From Bacteroidota bacterium (GTDB taxonomy: Bacteria > Bacteroidota > Bacteroidia > Cytophagales > Cyclobacteriaceae): a stretch of DNA of 64,000 bases. Below the pieces are notes generated by a model. The model was not told the origin of the DNA and did no database searches. It saw only the letters and a program-made list of their open reading frames with translations. Below, piece after piece: positions 43,305 through 52,498 of this stretch (the stretch's first letter is position 1; every line of letters begins with the position of its first letter). The stretch lies in contig JAFDZA010000011.1 in the NCBI GenBank assembly GCA_018267135.1, positions 1-64,000 of the forward strand, written 5' to 3'. The translations under genes and the position numbers were made by a program.

Positions 43305-44537
43305 ATGGTTGAATCAATTTCTTCCGGCAATGAGGCCATGACGCTAGAGAATCAATATGGCGCACATAATTATCATCCATTGCCGGTGGTGCTCACCAAA
43401 GGCCAGGGAGTTTTTCTGTGGGATGTAGAAGGCAAACGGTATTACGATTGCCTGTCGGCCTACAGTGCCGTTAATCAGGGGCATTGCCACCCGCGCATTA
43501 TTCAGGCATTGATCAACCAGGCGCAGGTTCTTACGCTTACTTCGCGTGCTTTTTATAACGATAAGTTAGGAATAGCCGAAAAATATGTATGCGAAACTTT
43601 TGGCTATGATAAAGCCTTGTTTATGAATAGCGGTGCCGAAGCCAACGAAACTGCTATTAAACTGGCGCGCAAGTGGGGTTACACCAAGAAAGGAATAGCT
43701 GAAAATAAAGCGGTGATAGTCGTAGCCAAACAAAATTTTCATGGGCGTACCACCACCATTATTTCGGCCTCTACCGATCCTTCGGCCACGGCAGGGTTTG
43801 GTCCGTTTATGCCCGGGTTTGAAATTGTTGAGTACGATAATAGGGAGGCACTAGAAAAAACATTGGCCAACCCCAACGTGTGCGGGCTGTGGATTGAGCC
43901 TATTCAGGGCGAGGCAGGTGTATATGTTCCTCATGACGGGTACCTTAAAGAAGCTGAAAAACTTTGCCGCCAACACAAGGTGTTGTTCATGTTAGACGAA
44001 ATACAAACCGGCATCGCCCGAACCGGGAAAATGCTGGCAGGAGATCATGAGAATGTACGACCCGATATTTTAATTTTAGGAAAAGCACTGAGCGGAGGAG
44101 TAATGCCCATCTCATTGGTGCTGGCCGATGATGAAGTAATGCTGGTGATTAAACCCGGAGAACATGGCTCTACCTTTGGGGGCAACCCTTTGGCATCGGT
44201 TGTAGTGGTAGAGGCGCTTCAGGTAATAAAGGATGAGCGATTGGCCGAAAACGCAGAACGTTTGGGAATTATTTTTCGCATGCGAATGAATGCGCTGATT
44301 GCCAAAACAAATCTGATTACACTTGTGCGCGGCAAAGGTCTGCTCAACGCCATAGTGATTAACGATTCGCCCGAAAGCAAAACCGCCTGGGATCTTTGTT
44401 TAAAATTTGCCGAAAACGGGTTGCTGGCCAAACCCACCCACGGCAACATTATCCGGTTAGCCCCCCCGCTGGTAATTACCGAAGAACAGATTCATGAGTG
44501 CTGCGATATTATTGAGAAATCGGTACGGGCTTATTGA
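43305..44537 (+). CDS. rocD: Ornithine--oxo-acid transaminase
   Basis: 410 residues, class III PLP aminotransferase. The N-terminus holds the ornithine aminotransferase marks ENQYGAHNYHPLPVVLTKGQ and YYDCLSAYSAVNQGHCHPRI. Other marks are FMNSGAEANETAIKLARKWG, FMLDEIQTGIARTGKML and the PLP lysine in ILILGKALSGGVMPISLVLA. It converts ornithine and 2-oxoglutarate to glutamate-semialdehyde and glutamate for arginine breakdown or proline synthesis. It stands alone with a convergent neighbour. Confidence 0.95.
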   Translation: MVESISSGNEAMTLENQYGAHNYHPLPVVLTKGQGVFLWDVEGKRYYDCLSAYSAVNQGHCHPRIIQALINQAQVLTLTSRAFYNDKLGIAEKYVCETFGYDKALFMNSGAEANETAIKLARKWGYTKKGIAENKAVIVVAKQNFHGRTTTIISASTDPSATAGFGPFMPGFEIVEYDNREALEKTLANPNVCGLWIEPIQGEAGVYVPHDGYLKEAEKLCRQHKVLFMLDEIQTGIARTGKMLAGDHENVRPDILILGKALSGGVMPISLVLADDEVMLVIKPGEHGSTFGGNPLASVVVVEALQVIKDERLAENAERLGIIFRMRMNALIAKTNLITLVRGKGLLNAIVINDSPESKTAWDLCLKFAENGLLAKPTHGNIIRLAPPLVITEEQIHECCDIIEKSVRAY

Positions 44538-44560
44538 AAAATAAAATAGTTTCTGAGTTG

Positions 44561-44654
44561 ATTCCGGAATTAAAAAATAATAAAAATGATATGCTTACGC
44601 ATTTTCTTTTAAATCTTCGCCTCCCGGAAATACAAAAACGAGCTATTCCGGAAT
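44561..44654. repeat. Two copies of a 10-bp palindrome in the rocD/hmgA gap
   Basis: ATTCCGGAAT occurs at 44561-44570 and again at 44645-44654, 84 bases apart, in the 144-base gap between the converging rocD and homogentisate dioxygenase genes. Each copy is itself a perfect palindrome. The frame from TTG 44534 to TAA 44656 is also open (40 codons, IPE twice). Confidence 0.4.
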
Positions 44655-44681
44655 AAGTCGGCCCGATTATCAATTTTTAGG

Positions 44682-45875
44682 TTACGGAGTATTTACTTCA
44701 TGAAAACCTCCGCTATGGTTATCTGTCCAACTCATCGGATAATTTTTATCTAAATAGGGCAGCGCATCGTCTGTTAAATAAAGAGGTTTAAAAGTGTCAA
44801 TCATTACCGCCAACTCATGCGTTTCCTTAGCGCCAATACTTTTTTCTACTGTACCCGGATGCGGCCCGTGAGGAAGCCCGCCCGGGTGCAAGGTGAAAGA
44901 GCCCCGATCAATACCCCGGCGGCTCATAAAGTTTCCTTCAGCATAGTATAACACTTCATCGCTGTCAATATTGCTATGGTTGTACGGAGCCGGGATGGCT
45001 TGCGGATGATAGTCGAACAAACGCGGCACAAACGAACAGATTACGAAGTTATGCGCCTGAAAAGTTTGGTGTACGGGCGGGGGCTGGTGAATGCGGCCGG
45101 TAATGGGTTCAAAATCATGAATGGAAAAGGCATACGGCCACAAAAAGCCATCCCACCCAATCAGGTCGAGCGGAGAGTGTTCATACACATAATGGTGCAG
45201 CGAACCTTGTTTTTTTATTTTGATGAGGTACTCGCCTTTTTTGGTTTCAGTAATCAGTTCATGGGGCGGGCGTATATCGCGCTCGCAGTAGGGCGAGTGC
45301 TCCAACAACTGCCCTACATCATTGCGATATCGTTTTACCGTTTCCACAGGCGAAGCAGACTCTATAATTAATAGCCGAAGCGGCCCAGGCTCAAAGTCGA
45401 GTTTATAAATTACGGTACGTGGAATCACCACATAATCTCCCTGGCGTATTTCGATGGTGCCAAACTGAGAGGTTAACGTCCCTTGGCCATCATGCACAAA
45501 GATTACTTCATCGCCTTCGGCATTTTTATAAAAATAGTCCATCGTGCGCTGGGTGGGCGAGCAGATGGAAAGGGCACAGTCGTTATTGATGAGCAGTGTT
45601 TTTCGGGCCTTCAGGTAGTCTGTGCCGGTTTCACCTACTTTTGATGTATTGAGATGGGTTTGCAACAGTTTATACTCAGCTACGCGTTTTACCGAAAAAT
45701 TTTCTACTGCTTTTACTTCCTTAATCCGGGTGGGCGGGAAAAGATGGTACAGGTTGGAGTAAATTCCGGAAAATCCTTCCGAGCTAACGAGTTCTTCCTG
45801 ATAAAGGCTCCCATCCGGTTGCCGGAACTGGGTGTGGCGTTTGGGTGGAATTTTCCCGAGGCAATGGTAATACAT
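44682..45875 (-). CDS. hmgA: Homogentisate 1,2-dioxygenase
   Basis: 397 residues, within the range of the shorter bacterial form. It opens the homogentisate ring to maleylacetoacetate in tyrosine breakdown. The bicupin marks are FVHDGQGTLTSQFGTIEIRQ, GDYVVIPRTVIYKLDF, the iron-ligand area YNHSNIDSDEVLYYAEGNF and LHPGGLPHGPHPGTVEKS. The iron ligands (His, Glu, His) fall in these two last motifs. No other tyrosine-catabolic gene (fumarylacetoacetase, HPPD) is beside it. ATG 45875 starts at MYYHCLGKIPPKRHTQF. Confidence 0.92.
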   Translation of the reverse strand: MYYHCLGKIPPKRHTQFRQPDGSLYQEELVSSEGFSGIYSNLYHLFPPTRIKEVKAVENFSVKRVAEYKLLQTHLNTSKVGETGTDYLKARKTLLINNDCALSICSPTQRTMDYFYKNAEGDEVIFVHDGQGTLTSQFGTIEIRQGDYVVIPRTVIYKLDFEPGPLRLLIIESASPVETVKRYRNDVGQLLEHSPYCERDIRPPHELITETKKGEYLIKIKKQGSLHHYVYEHSPLDLIGWDGFLWPYAFSIHDFEPITGRIHQPPPVHQTFQAHNFVICSFVPRLFDYHPQAIPAPYNHSNIDSDEVLYYAEGNFMSRRGIDRGSFTLHPGGLPHGPHPGTVEKSIGAKETHELAVMIDTFKPLYLTDDALPYLDKNYPMSWTDNHSGGFHEVNTP

Positions 45876-46024
45876 AAGTTTCTTTTTAAGATATTTTTTA
45901 GGAATCAGACGCTGCTTGCTTCAAAGTTACTTTTTTATTCTGACGAAATTCTTACCTCGTGGTTTTTTCATACATCTATCATTTTGAGGGGATAATCAAA
46001 TCGTTAAATTGCTCGCTTGTAAAG

Positions 46025-48247
46025 ATGAAAAATACCGAAACCATCCACCGGCAAGGGCAATTGATTGATGCGTTGCCCGCAGTAACATTTGAATATTCTT
46101 TTTTCCCCGATGGGGGTAACGATTTTGTTTATATCAGCCCACACTGCGAAACCATGTTTGGCCTTACCCCGGCTGAGGTAATGAGCGGGGTGCTGCCGAT
46201 GCGCTCGTATGTGCACGAAGAAGATTGGCCTCATTTAAAAAATGACATCCTGAAAAAAGCCAGATATTTTGTAGATAAAAAAGATTGGCGCTGGAAAGGA
46301 CGAATCAAAACTCCTAAAGGATACACCTGGGTAGAAACCATTGCAGCCGGAGAAATGCTGGAAGACGGCACGGTTACGTGGGCAGGCATCATTCACGACA
46401 TAAGCGACCGCAAAGAAGCCGAACGAAAGCGGCATGAGATGGAACAACGGCTGGAACTGGCTCTGAAAGGGGCCGACCTTGGGTTGTGGGATTATAATTA
46501 TTTAAAGAATGATGCGGTTCTTAACAAGCGCTGGGCAGAGATACTCGGGTACGACCATGCCGAGTTGATTAATCTATGGAAAACCAAAGAGTATTTTATC
46601 CACCCGGACGACCTGCCGGAGTATAACCGTACGATGACAGAGCACCAATTGTCTAAATCCGATTCATTTTCTTGCACCTACCGTTTTAAAAACAAAGATG
46701 GTTCGTGGCGATGGGTTTTAGAAAAAGGGCAGATAGTAGAGCGCGATGAAAAAGGTTATCCGGTGCGCTCCGTAGGGATTTTGCAAGATTTTGAAGAACA
46801 TAAAACAAAAGAAAAAGAAATTCAGGATAGCGAAGAGCGCTACCGGCAATTGGTAGATCATTTACCGTTAGGAGTAAGTATTCTGCAAGACGGAAAAATA
46901 AAATACCTGAACCAATCCGGATTAAAAATATTGCAAGCAAACCCAAATGATGAAATTGTAGGCAAACCATTTTTAAATTTTGTTGCACCAGACGGCCGGC
47001 AACAGACTGAACAACGAGCCGAAAAAATTTCTCAGGGTAAAGAGGTGCCCACCACCGAACAAATCTTTTTACGTACAAACGGGCAAGAGCTGATAGTGGA
47101 AGTTTCGGGTACACCATTTACCTATGAAGGCCGGCCGGCTATCCGCTCAATCTTTAAAGACATCACCGATCAAAAACAAATTGAAACAGAAAAGCGTAAA
47201 TCTGAAACATTATTTTCCCAGTTGTTTCATGTTTCCCCGTTGGCCATTGCCTTGCTCGATGACAAAGGAAAAGTGCAGCAGGTAAACGAAGGGTTTGAAA
47301 CGATGTTTGGTTTTAATACCCAAGATCTTTATGGAAAGGCATTGAATGAATTTATTGTACCCGGTGATTTAGAAACAGAAGGAAACGACCTGAACACACT
47401 GATTTCTTCACGACAAGTAGTGCGCATCGGAACACAACGCCTTCATCGGGATGGTCACGCTCTTTCTGTTATTATTTACGGTATGCCGGTGATGATAGAC
47501 GATGTGGCCATTGGTATTTTTGGTGTGTACGTAGATATTACCGAGCAGAAAAAAACAGAAGAAGAACTGAAAACCCGCAATGCCGAATTAGATAATTTTG
47601 TTTATAAAGTTTCGCACGATTTACGTGCCCCGCTTTCTTCGGTGCGGGGGTTGGTAAACCTGGCCAAACTACCGGGAAATACAGACGACCCTGCTGAGTA
47701 CCTGAGCCTGATCGGGCAAAAAGTAGGACAACTGGATCATTTTATCACCGATGTGCTAAGCCATTCTAAAAACCTGAAACTTGATCTGCACATCGAGCCG
47801 ATTGATTTTAAAGGGTTGATAGATCATACTTTCACCGACTTAAATTATTTGAAAGGAGCCGATGAAATTATGCGAAGTGTAACGATTGAGGGGGCTGCAT
47901 TTCTGAGCGACCGGTGGCGCGTAGGCGAAATTTTCCGAAACCTGATTTCTAATGCAATTAAATACCGGAATTTTAACCAGCCTGATCCGGAAATTGTAAT
48001 TCAGATCAAGGTTTCTGAAAAGAAAGCGTTCGTCAAATTCTCCGATAATGGCATTGGTATAAAACCCGAAAGTTTAGAAAAAGTATTTAACATGTTTTAC
48101 CGAGCCAGCGAGCAGTCTGACGGCTCGGGGCTGGGGTTATACATTGTAAAAAATGCCGTAGATAAACTCGGTGGCCATCTTGAATTGAAAAGTACATTGG
48201 GCGAGGGCACTACTTTCTTTTTTGAATTGCCTAACCGTACTTTGTAA
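46025..48247 (+). CDS. Multi-PAS sensor histidine kinase
   Basis: 740 residues from ATG 46025; the 22 residues before it in the open frame have no protein-like character. No membrane helix is seen, so it is cytosolic. Four PAS domains stand in a row (about 5-130, 140-265, 270-385, 395-515), each ending with a PAC-type motif such as GIIHDISDRKEAER, GILQDFEEHKTKEK and VYVDITEQKKTEEE. HisKA has KVSHDLRAPLSSVRGLVNLA (His at about 531), and the ATPase has NLISNAIKYR, FSDNGIGIKPE and GSGLGLYIVKN. No response regulator is adjacent. Confidence 0.93.
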   Translation: MKNTETIHRQGQLIDALPAVTFEYSFFPDGGNDFVYISPHCETMFGLTPAEVMSGVLPMRSYVHEEDWPHLKNDILKKARYFVDKKDWRWKGRIKTPKGYTWVETIAAGEMLEDGTVTWAGIIHDISDRKEAERKRHEMEQRLELALKGADLGLWDYNYLKNDAVLNKRWAEILGYDHAELINLWKTKEYFIHPDDLPEYNRTMTEHQLSKSDSFSCTYRFKNKDGSWRWVLEKGQIVERDEKGYPVRSVGILQDFEEHKTKEKEIQDSEERYRQLVDHLPLGVSILQDGKIKYLNQSGLKILQANPNDEIVGKPFLNFVAPDGRQQTEQRAEKISQGKEVPTTEQIFLRTNGQELIVEVSGTPFTYEGRPAIRSIFKDITDQKQIETEKRKSETLFSQLFHVSPLAIALLDDKGKVQQVNEGFETMFGFNTQDLYGKALNEFIVPGDLETEGNDLNTLISSRQVVRIGTQRLHRDGHALSVIIYGMPVMIDDVAIGIFGVYVDITEQKKTEEELKTRNAELDNFVYKVSHDLRAPLSSVRGLVNLAKLPGNTDDPAEYLSLIGQKVGQLDHFITDVLSHSKNLKLDLHIEPIDFKGLIDHTFTDLNYLKGADEIMRSVTIEGAAFLSDRWRVGEIFRNLISNAIKYRNFNQPDPEIVIQIKVSEKKAFVKFSDNGIGIKPESLEKVFNMFYRASEQSDGSGLGLYIVKNAVDKLGGHLELKSTLGEGTTFFFELPNRTL

Positions 48248-48255
48248 ATAATTTC

Positions 48256-49425
48256 ATGACGATCCGCGAAGTAATTACAGCCCAAGAAAAAAAAGAATTT
48301 CTGCTCTTGCCGGTAAAACTATATCAGGGTTTTTCTAAATGGATACGCCCGTTAGATAAAGATGTAGAAGCATTTTTCGATTCAAAAAAAAATAAATCAT
48401 TTCGCACAGGCGAGTGCAATCGCTGGATTTTACAAAATGAATCGGGCGAAACCATCGGCCGCATAGCGGCCTTTTACGATAAGAAACACGCCACCAAAGG
48501 CAATGACCAGCCTACCGGTGGAATCGGTTTGTTTGAATGCATTAATGATCAGGCTGCCGCATTTGCTCTTTTTAACCAAGGCAAGCAATGGCTGCAAAGC
48601 AAAGGCATGGAAGCGATGGACGGCCCGATAAATTTTGGCAGCCGCGACCGCTGGTGGGGGTTGCTCATTGAAGGGTATGAACTAGAACCGAACTATCAAT
48701 GCAATTATAACCCACCTTACTATAAAGATTTTTTTGAAGCTTACGGCTTTCAGGTTTATTTCTACCAACTCACTTTTGGCCGGAAGGTAAAAGGCGAACT
48801 GGATGATAAAATGTACAAGAAAGCAAGTCGTATTGCACTTGATAAGGACTACCGTTTTGAATACTTAAAGAAAAAAGAATGGCCTACCCTGGCCGAAAAG
48901 ATAAGGCAGGTGTATAACCAGGCGTGGGCCAGCCGGGGAGAAATTCCCGAGTTAACCGAGCAGCAGGCTCATGCCATTGTGAAACAGATGAAACCAATTA
49001 TGGACGAAACATTGATTTGGTTTGGGTATTACCGGAATGAACCGGTTGCTTTCTTTCTATCGTTGCCGGAGGTAAACCAGCTGTTTAAACACCTTAACGG
49101 GAAACTGGATTGGATTGGCAAGGTGAAATTCCTCTGGCATACCTTATTGAAAAAAAATAAAAAAGCATTTGGTTTGCTGTTTGGTGTAGTACCTGCGCAC
49201 CAGGGAAAAGGTGTGGACGGAGCCATTATTGAAAGTTTTCAAGACTACCATGTTCATCTGCGCAAACAGTATATAGATTACGAAATGAATTGGATTGCCG
49301 ATTTTAATACGAAAATGATTAAGGTTTGCGAGCAGATCAACTCACGGGTGGTAAAGCGGCATGCTACTTACCGAAAACTGTTTGACGAGCACAAGGCCTT
49401 TGCCCGGTTTCCCATTAAACCGTAG
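48256..49425 (+). CDS. GNAT-like N-acyltransferase family protein
   Basis: 389 residues, 8 bases after the kinase gene. The N-terminal part (REVITAQEKKEFLLLPVKLY) and the middle (AMDGPINFGSRDRWWGLLIE, PNYQCNYNPPYYKDFFEAYG) are like the large GNAT-related proteins annotated as hypothetical acetyltransferases. The second half carries LLFGVVPAHQGKGVDGAIIE, which matches the GNAT acyl-CoA-binding loop (Q/R-x-x-G-x-G/A). The 3' end overlaps the convergent carboxylate-amine ligase gene by 11 bases. Relatives of this size sometimes form amide bonds on peptides, so it may belong to the amidoligase cluster. Confidence 0.65.
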   Translation: MTIREVITAQEKKEFLLLPVKLYQGFSKWIRPLDKDVEAFFDSKKNKSFRTGECNRWILQNESGETIGRIAAFYDKKHATKGNDQPTGGIGLFECINDQAAAFALFNQGKQWLQSKGMEAMDGPINFGSRDRWWGLLIEGYELEPNYQCNYNPPYYKDFFEAYGFQVYFYQLTFGRKVKGELDDKMYKKASRIALDKDYRFEYLKKKEWPTLAEKIRQVYNQAWASRGEIPELTEQQAHAIVKQMKPIMDETLIWFGYYRNEPVAFFLSLPEVNQLFKHLNGKLDWIGKVKFLWHTLLKKNKKAFGLLFGVVPAHQGKGVDGAIIESFQDYHVHLRKQYIDYEMNWIADFNTKMIKVCEQINSRVVKRHATYRKLFDEHKAFARFPIKP

Positions 49426-50518
49426 TGCCGGTTAGGGTTTGATCAATAATATAATCTACTACCTTTTCCAGGCTTTGTGTTTGGGCAAACACCTTTAGCT
49501 GCCGGTCGGCCCCGGTACCGTGCTCAACAATTTTATGTACATAGTTAATGGCGTGCCGGCTCCCGAGATCATCTACCACATCGTCAATAAAATCGAGTAG
49601 TTCAAAAATCAGCAACCGGGCATCTACTTCGGTTTGTTTTCCGAAATCAATCAGTTTGCCATCTAAGCCATAACGGGAAGCCCGCCACTTGTTTTCGTTA
49701 ATCAGCGCCCGGTTGTAGTTAATGAAACTCATATTTTGCAACCGCAGTTTGTATAGCTTAGCTACCAAGGCCTGAAACAGAGCAGCGATGGCAATGGTTT
49801 CATCAATCAGCAAGGGCACATCGCAAATCCTAAATTCGATGGTATCGAAAAAAGGATGCACGCGCACATCCCACCATATTTTCTTCGCGTTGTCTATGCA
49901 GCGGGTTTTAATCAGCAGGTTGATATAATTTTTAAAATCATCCCAATCGTCATAACTATCGGGTATGCCCGTGCGGGGAAATTTATCGAATACTTTGGTG
50001 CGAAAGGATTTGAAGCCGGTGTTGCGTCCTTCCCAAAAGGGCGAATTGGTAGAGAGCGCAAAAATGTGGGGTAAAAAATAACGCACCGTGTTCATGATGT
50101 GGATGGCCAGGTTTTTGTCGGCAATTCCTACGTGCACATGCAAGCCAAAAATCAGGTTTGACCGGGCTGCTTCCTGCATTTCATTTACAATTTCATCGTA
50201 GCGCGGATTGGGGGTAATGAGTTGGGTGCTCCAATGCGAAAAAGGATGTGTGCCGGCAGCCCCAATGCGCAAGTTCAGGTTGCCGGCTACTTCGCCTACT
50301 AATTTGCGCAGGCGGGCAATATCCCGGTAGGCTTCGCTTACGTCTTTACAAATACCGGTGCCTACTTCTACCACGGCCTGGTGCATCTCGGCTTTCACAT
50401 GCTCATGCAGTATCTGCGAGGCAATCTCTACAATTTTTTGGTCGTGCGATGTGAGCTCGCGCGTAGCGGGATTGACCACCATGTACTCCTCTTCTACCCC
50501 CAGCGTAAATTTTTCCAT
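49415..50518 (-). CDS. Carboxylate-amine ligase (GCS2 family, YbdK-like)
   Basis: 367 residues, glutamate-cysteine ligase 2 family. Marks: GVEEEYMVVNPATRELTSHD at the N-terminus (metal-binding glutamates), EMHQAVVEVGTGICKDVSEA, FGLHVHVGIADKNLAIHIMN, ALSTNSPFWEGRNTGFKSFR and DTIEFRICDVPLLIDETI. It uses ATP to join a carboxylate to an amine; the true substrates may not be glutamate and cysteine. It follows the ATP-grasp gene by 2 bases, and a GNAT-like gene converges on it. The set with three hydrolases looks like a small-molecule or peptide pathway. Confidence 0.92.
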   Translation of the reverse strand: MEKFTLGVEEEYMVVNPATRELTSHDQKIVEIASQILHEHVKAEMHQAVVEVGTGICKDVSEAYRDIARLRKLVGEVAGNLNLRIGAAGTHPFSHWSTQLITPNPRYDEIVNEMQEAARSNLIFGLHVHVGIADKNLAIHIMNTVRYFLPHIFALSTNSPFWEGRNTGFKSFRTKVFDKFPRTGIPDSYDDWDDFKNYINLLIKTRCIDNAKKIWWDVRVHPFFDTIEFRICDVPLLIDETIAIAALFQALVAKLYKLRLQNMSFINYNRALINENKWRASRYGLDGKLIDFGKQTEVDARLLIFELLDFIDDVVDDLGSRHAINYVHKIVEHGTGADRQLKVFAQTQSLEKVVDYIIDQTLTGTTV

Positions 50519-50520
50519 GT

Positions 50521-51537
50521 TTATTTTTTAGCCCCTTTTTTAATATTCGTTTTGGGCTCTTCGGCTGGTTTCTTTTTTGGTAATGAACTTTCAAAAGCAG
50601 CTACCGAGTTTTGCACGAAAGTTCCCCAGGTAAGATTGTCTTTTCCGGGTTGATGTGCCAGCGCTTTTTCTACGGCCAGCTTGGCGGCATGGGTTACCAC
50701 CCAATCAAAATTTTCCTGGCCTACTGATTTTACATCGGCATCCGGGGCGGGGTTACAAAAATCGATGGCATAGGGTATGCCATTGCGTACGGCCATTTCC
50801 ACGGTGTTGAAATCATACCCGAGAGCATTGCATAAATCGAGGACATAGTCATGCACCTTTTTTATAAGCTTGGCTTCGGCCGGGGCACCATTGATAACAT
50901 ACCGCAGGTGGTGGGGGTTGCGGGGCTCGTATTGCATAACACGCACATATTTTCTACCCAGGCAATAGCAACGAAAATATTCGGTAAAAACAATTTCTTC
51001 TTGCAGAAGCATTACAAGCTGGCCGGTTTCTTTGTAAGCACGGAAAAAATCATCCGGGCCATTAAGCCGGTAAACATTTTTCCATCCGCCTCCCGAGTGG
51101 GGCTTCATGTAGGCAGGCCAACCGATGTATTCAAAAACTTTTTCCCAACTCAGCGGAAATTTCAGGTTGCTGAAAGAAGAATCGAATGTATCGGTAGGCC
51201 GCTCATGCGAAGGAAGGATAACAGTTTTAGGAACCGGTACGCCAATACGGGTAGCGAGGGCATTGTTGAAAAATTTTTCATCGGCACTAAACCAGAACGG
51301 GTTGTTGATAACAGCCGTGCCGGCACAAGCTGCATTTTTTAAATAGGCTCGATAAAAGGGCACATCTTGCGAAATACGGTCAATAATCACGGCATAATCA
51401 TCGCCCACGCCCTGTTGCACCATATCCACCACTACGGGTTCGGCCTTAATGTCTTTTAATCCCATTTTATTGACGGCCTCCACAAAGGCTTCGGGGAAGG
51501 AGCGTTCCATACCGTGTAAAATTCCAATTCGTTTCAT
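50521..51537 (-). CDS. ATP-grasp domain ligase
   Basis: 338 residues. A pre-ATP-grasp part (about 1-110, GILHGMERSFPEAFVEAVNK) leads into the ATP-grasp fold: WPAYMKPHSGGGWKNVYRL (lysine and glycine-rich loop), VMLLQEEIVFTEYFRCYCLG and the metal site YAIDFCNPAPDADVKSVG, with Asp and Asn as ligands. A Lys-rich tail (PKKKPAEEPKTNIKKGAKK) ends the protein and is low complexity. It is encoded 2 bases upstream of the GCS2 ligase, so two ATP-dependent amide-forming enzymes are made together. Substrates unknown. Confidence 0.85.
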   Translation of the reverse strand: MKRIGILHGMERSFPEAFVEAVNKMGLKDIKAEPVVVDMVQQGVGDDYAVIIDRISQDVPFYRAYLKNAACAGTAVINNPFWFSADEKFFNNALATRIGVPVPKTVILPSHERPTDTFDSSFSNLKFPLSWEKVFEYIGWPAYMKPHSGGGWKNVYRLNGPDDFFRAYKETGQLVMLLQEEIVFTEYFRCYCLGRKYVRVMQYEPRNPHHLRYVINGAPAEAKLIKKVHDYVLDLCNALGYDFNTVEMAVRNGIPYAIDFCNPAPDADVKSVGQENFDWVVTHAAKLAVEKALAHQPGKDNLTWGTFVQNSVAAFESSLPKKKPAEEPKTNIKKGAKK

Positions 51538-51568
51538 GGTGTTTAAATTTTAGATTTAGGTCACATTA

Positions 51569-52498
51569 TTATCGGGCAAGAGTAGAAATAATTATTTCTT
51601 GAAATTTCTTCGATTCGGTAAGGTTTAAAAGGTGTGCCGATTGACTGAACCAAAATAACTCTTTTTTCGGTGCTTTCAGTTTTTCAAAATAATTTTTTGT
51701 GAGATTGGAGCAAGTTTGATAATCATTAACGCCTACCAAAAAATAGATCGGACACTTTATATCGGGTGCAGTAACAGAAAAATTGATGAAAGAAGCTTCG
51801 TTAAAAAGGGATAGCCACGTTATAGCCCAATTTTCTACATACGCTTGGCTGAAAGGAGCCTTTTGCCGGTCTATTAATTCGCTGAGCCATTTCCGGTGAA
51901 AATATAATTGCTTACCATTTTTAAAAGGAATTTGTACGGTAGTTAGCTGTTGAAGGGCTATTGTGTTTTTTTCTTGGGCAGCCACTTCTTTCATTTTTTG
52001 CAGGGCTAACCGTTCACTCTCCAGTTGGTTTACCATCGGTGCGGCCGCCAGGCAAGCCGCCAACAAGTGGGCATGGTGTGAGGCTACCTGCAAGGCCAGA
52101 AACCCACCCCACGAGTGGCCCGCCAGGTAAATCTTGTCTTGATGAAACCGTTCCCGTAAATAATGAATTACTTCTACGGCATCCGACTCAAAAAGAGTTA
52201 CATTCAAGGACAAGGGTGATGTATTTAGTTTTTTTGTTTCACCTGTTTCGCGCTGATCCCACAAGACTAATATAAAATGTTGCTGAAGTTGGTCAGTAAA
52301 TTTAGAGGCATAAGAAATGACCGAGTTACCCGGGCCGCCATGAAGAAATAGCAAAATAGGATAGGTGTCGTCTTCCGAATCCATTTTTATCCATTGGTTG
52401 ATTCCTCCTATTGATATAGCCAACGTTTTATGGATAGGTTTTGAAATACCCGAAAAAGGAACCCCGGCAAACACGAAAAGAAAAAAACATTTCCTCAT
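51569..52498 (-). CDS. Alpha/beta hydrolase, proline-iminopeptidase-like, exported
   Basis: 309 residues with an N-terminal hydrophobic signal (MRKCFFLFVFAGVPFSG). The fold marks are LLFLHGGPGNSVISYASKF (oxyanion HGGPG), FILVLWDQRETGETKK and the nucleophile elbow YLAGHSWGGFLALQVA; the base is probably the histidine in FWFSQSAHLLNLTES. HGGPG with DQR-x-x-G is typical of S33 prolyl aminopeptidases. The gene starts inside the stop of the esterase gene upstream (4-base overlap) and ends 31 bases before the ATP-grasp gene. A peptidase beside two amide ligases is suggestive. Confidence 0.87.
   Translation of the reverse strand: MRKCFFLFVFAGVPFSGISKPIHKTLAISIGGINQWIKMDSEDDTYPILLFLHGGPGNSVISYASKFTDQLQQHFILVLWDQRETGETKKLNTSPLSLNVTLFESDAVEVIHYLRERFHQDKIYLAGHSWGGFLALQVASHHAHLLAACLAAAPMVNQLESERLALQKMKEVAAQEKNTIALQQLTTVQIPFKNGKQLYFHRKWLSELIDRQKAPFSQAYVENWAITWLSLFNEASFINFSVTAPDIKCPIYFLVGVNDYQTCSNLTKNYFEKLKAPKKELFWFSQSAHLLNLTESKKFQEIIISTLAR

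Noticed and set aside
46686..47117. 143-codon minus-strand frame inside the PAS kinase gene.
   Set aside because: It is the antisense shadow of a strongly supported coding frame.
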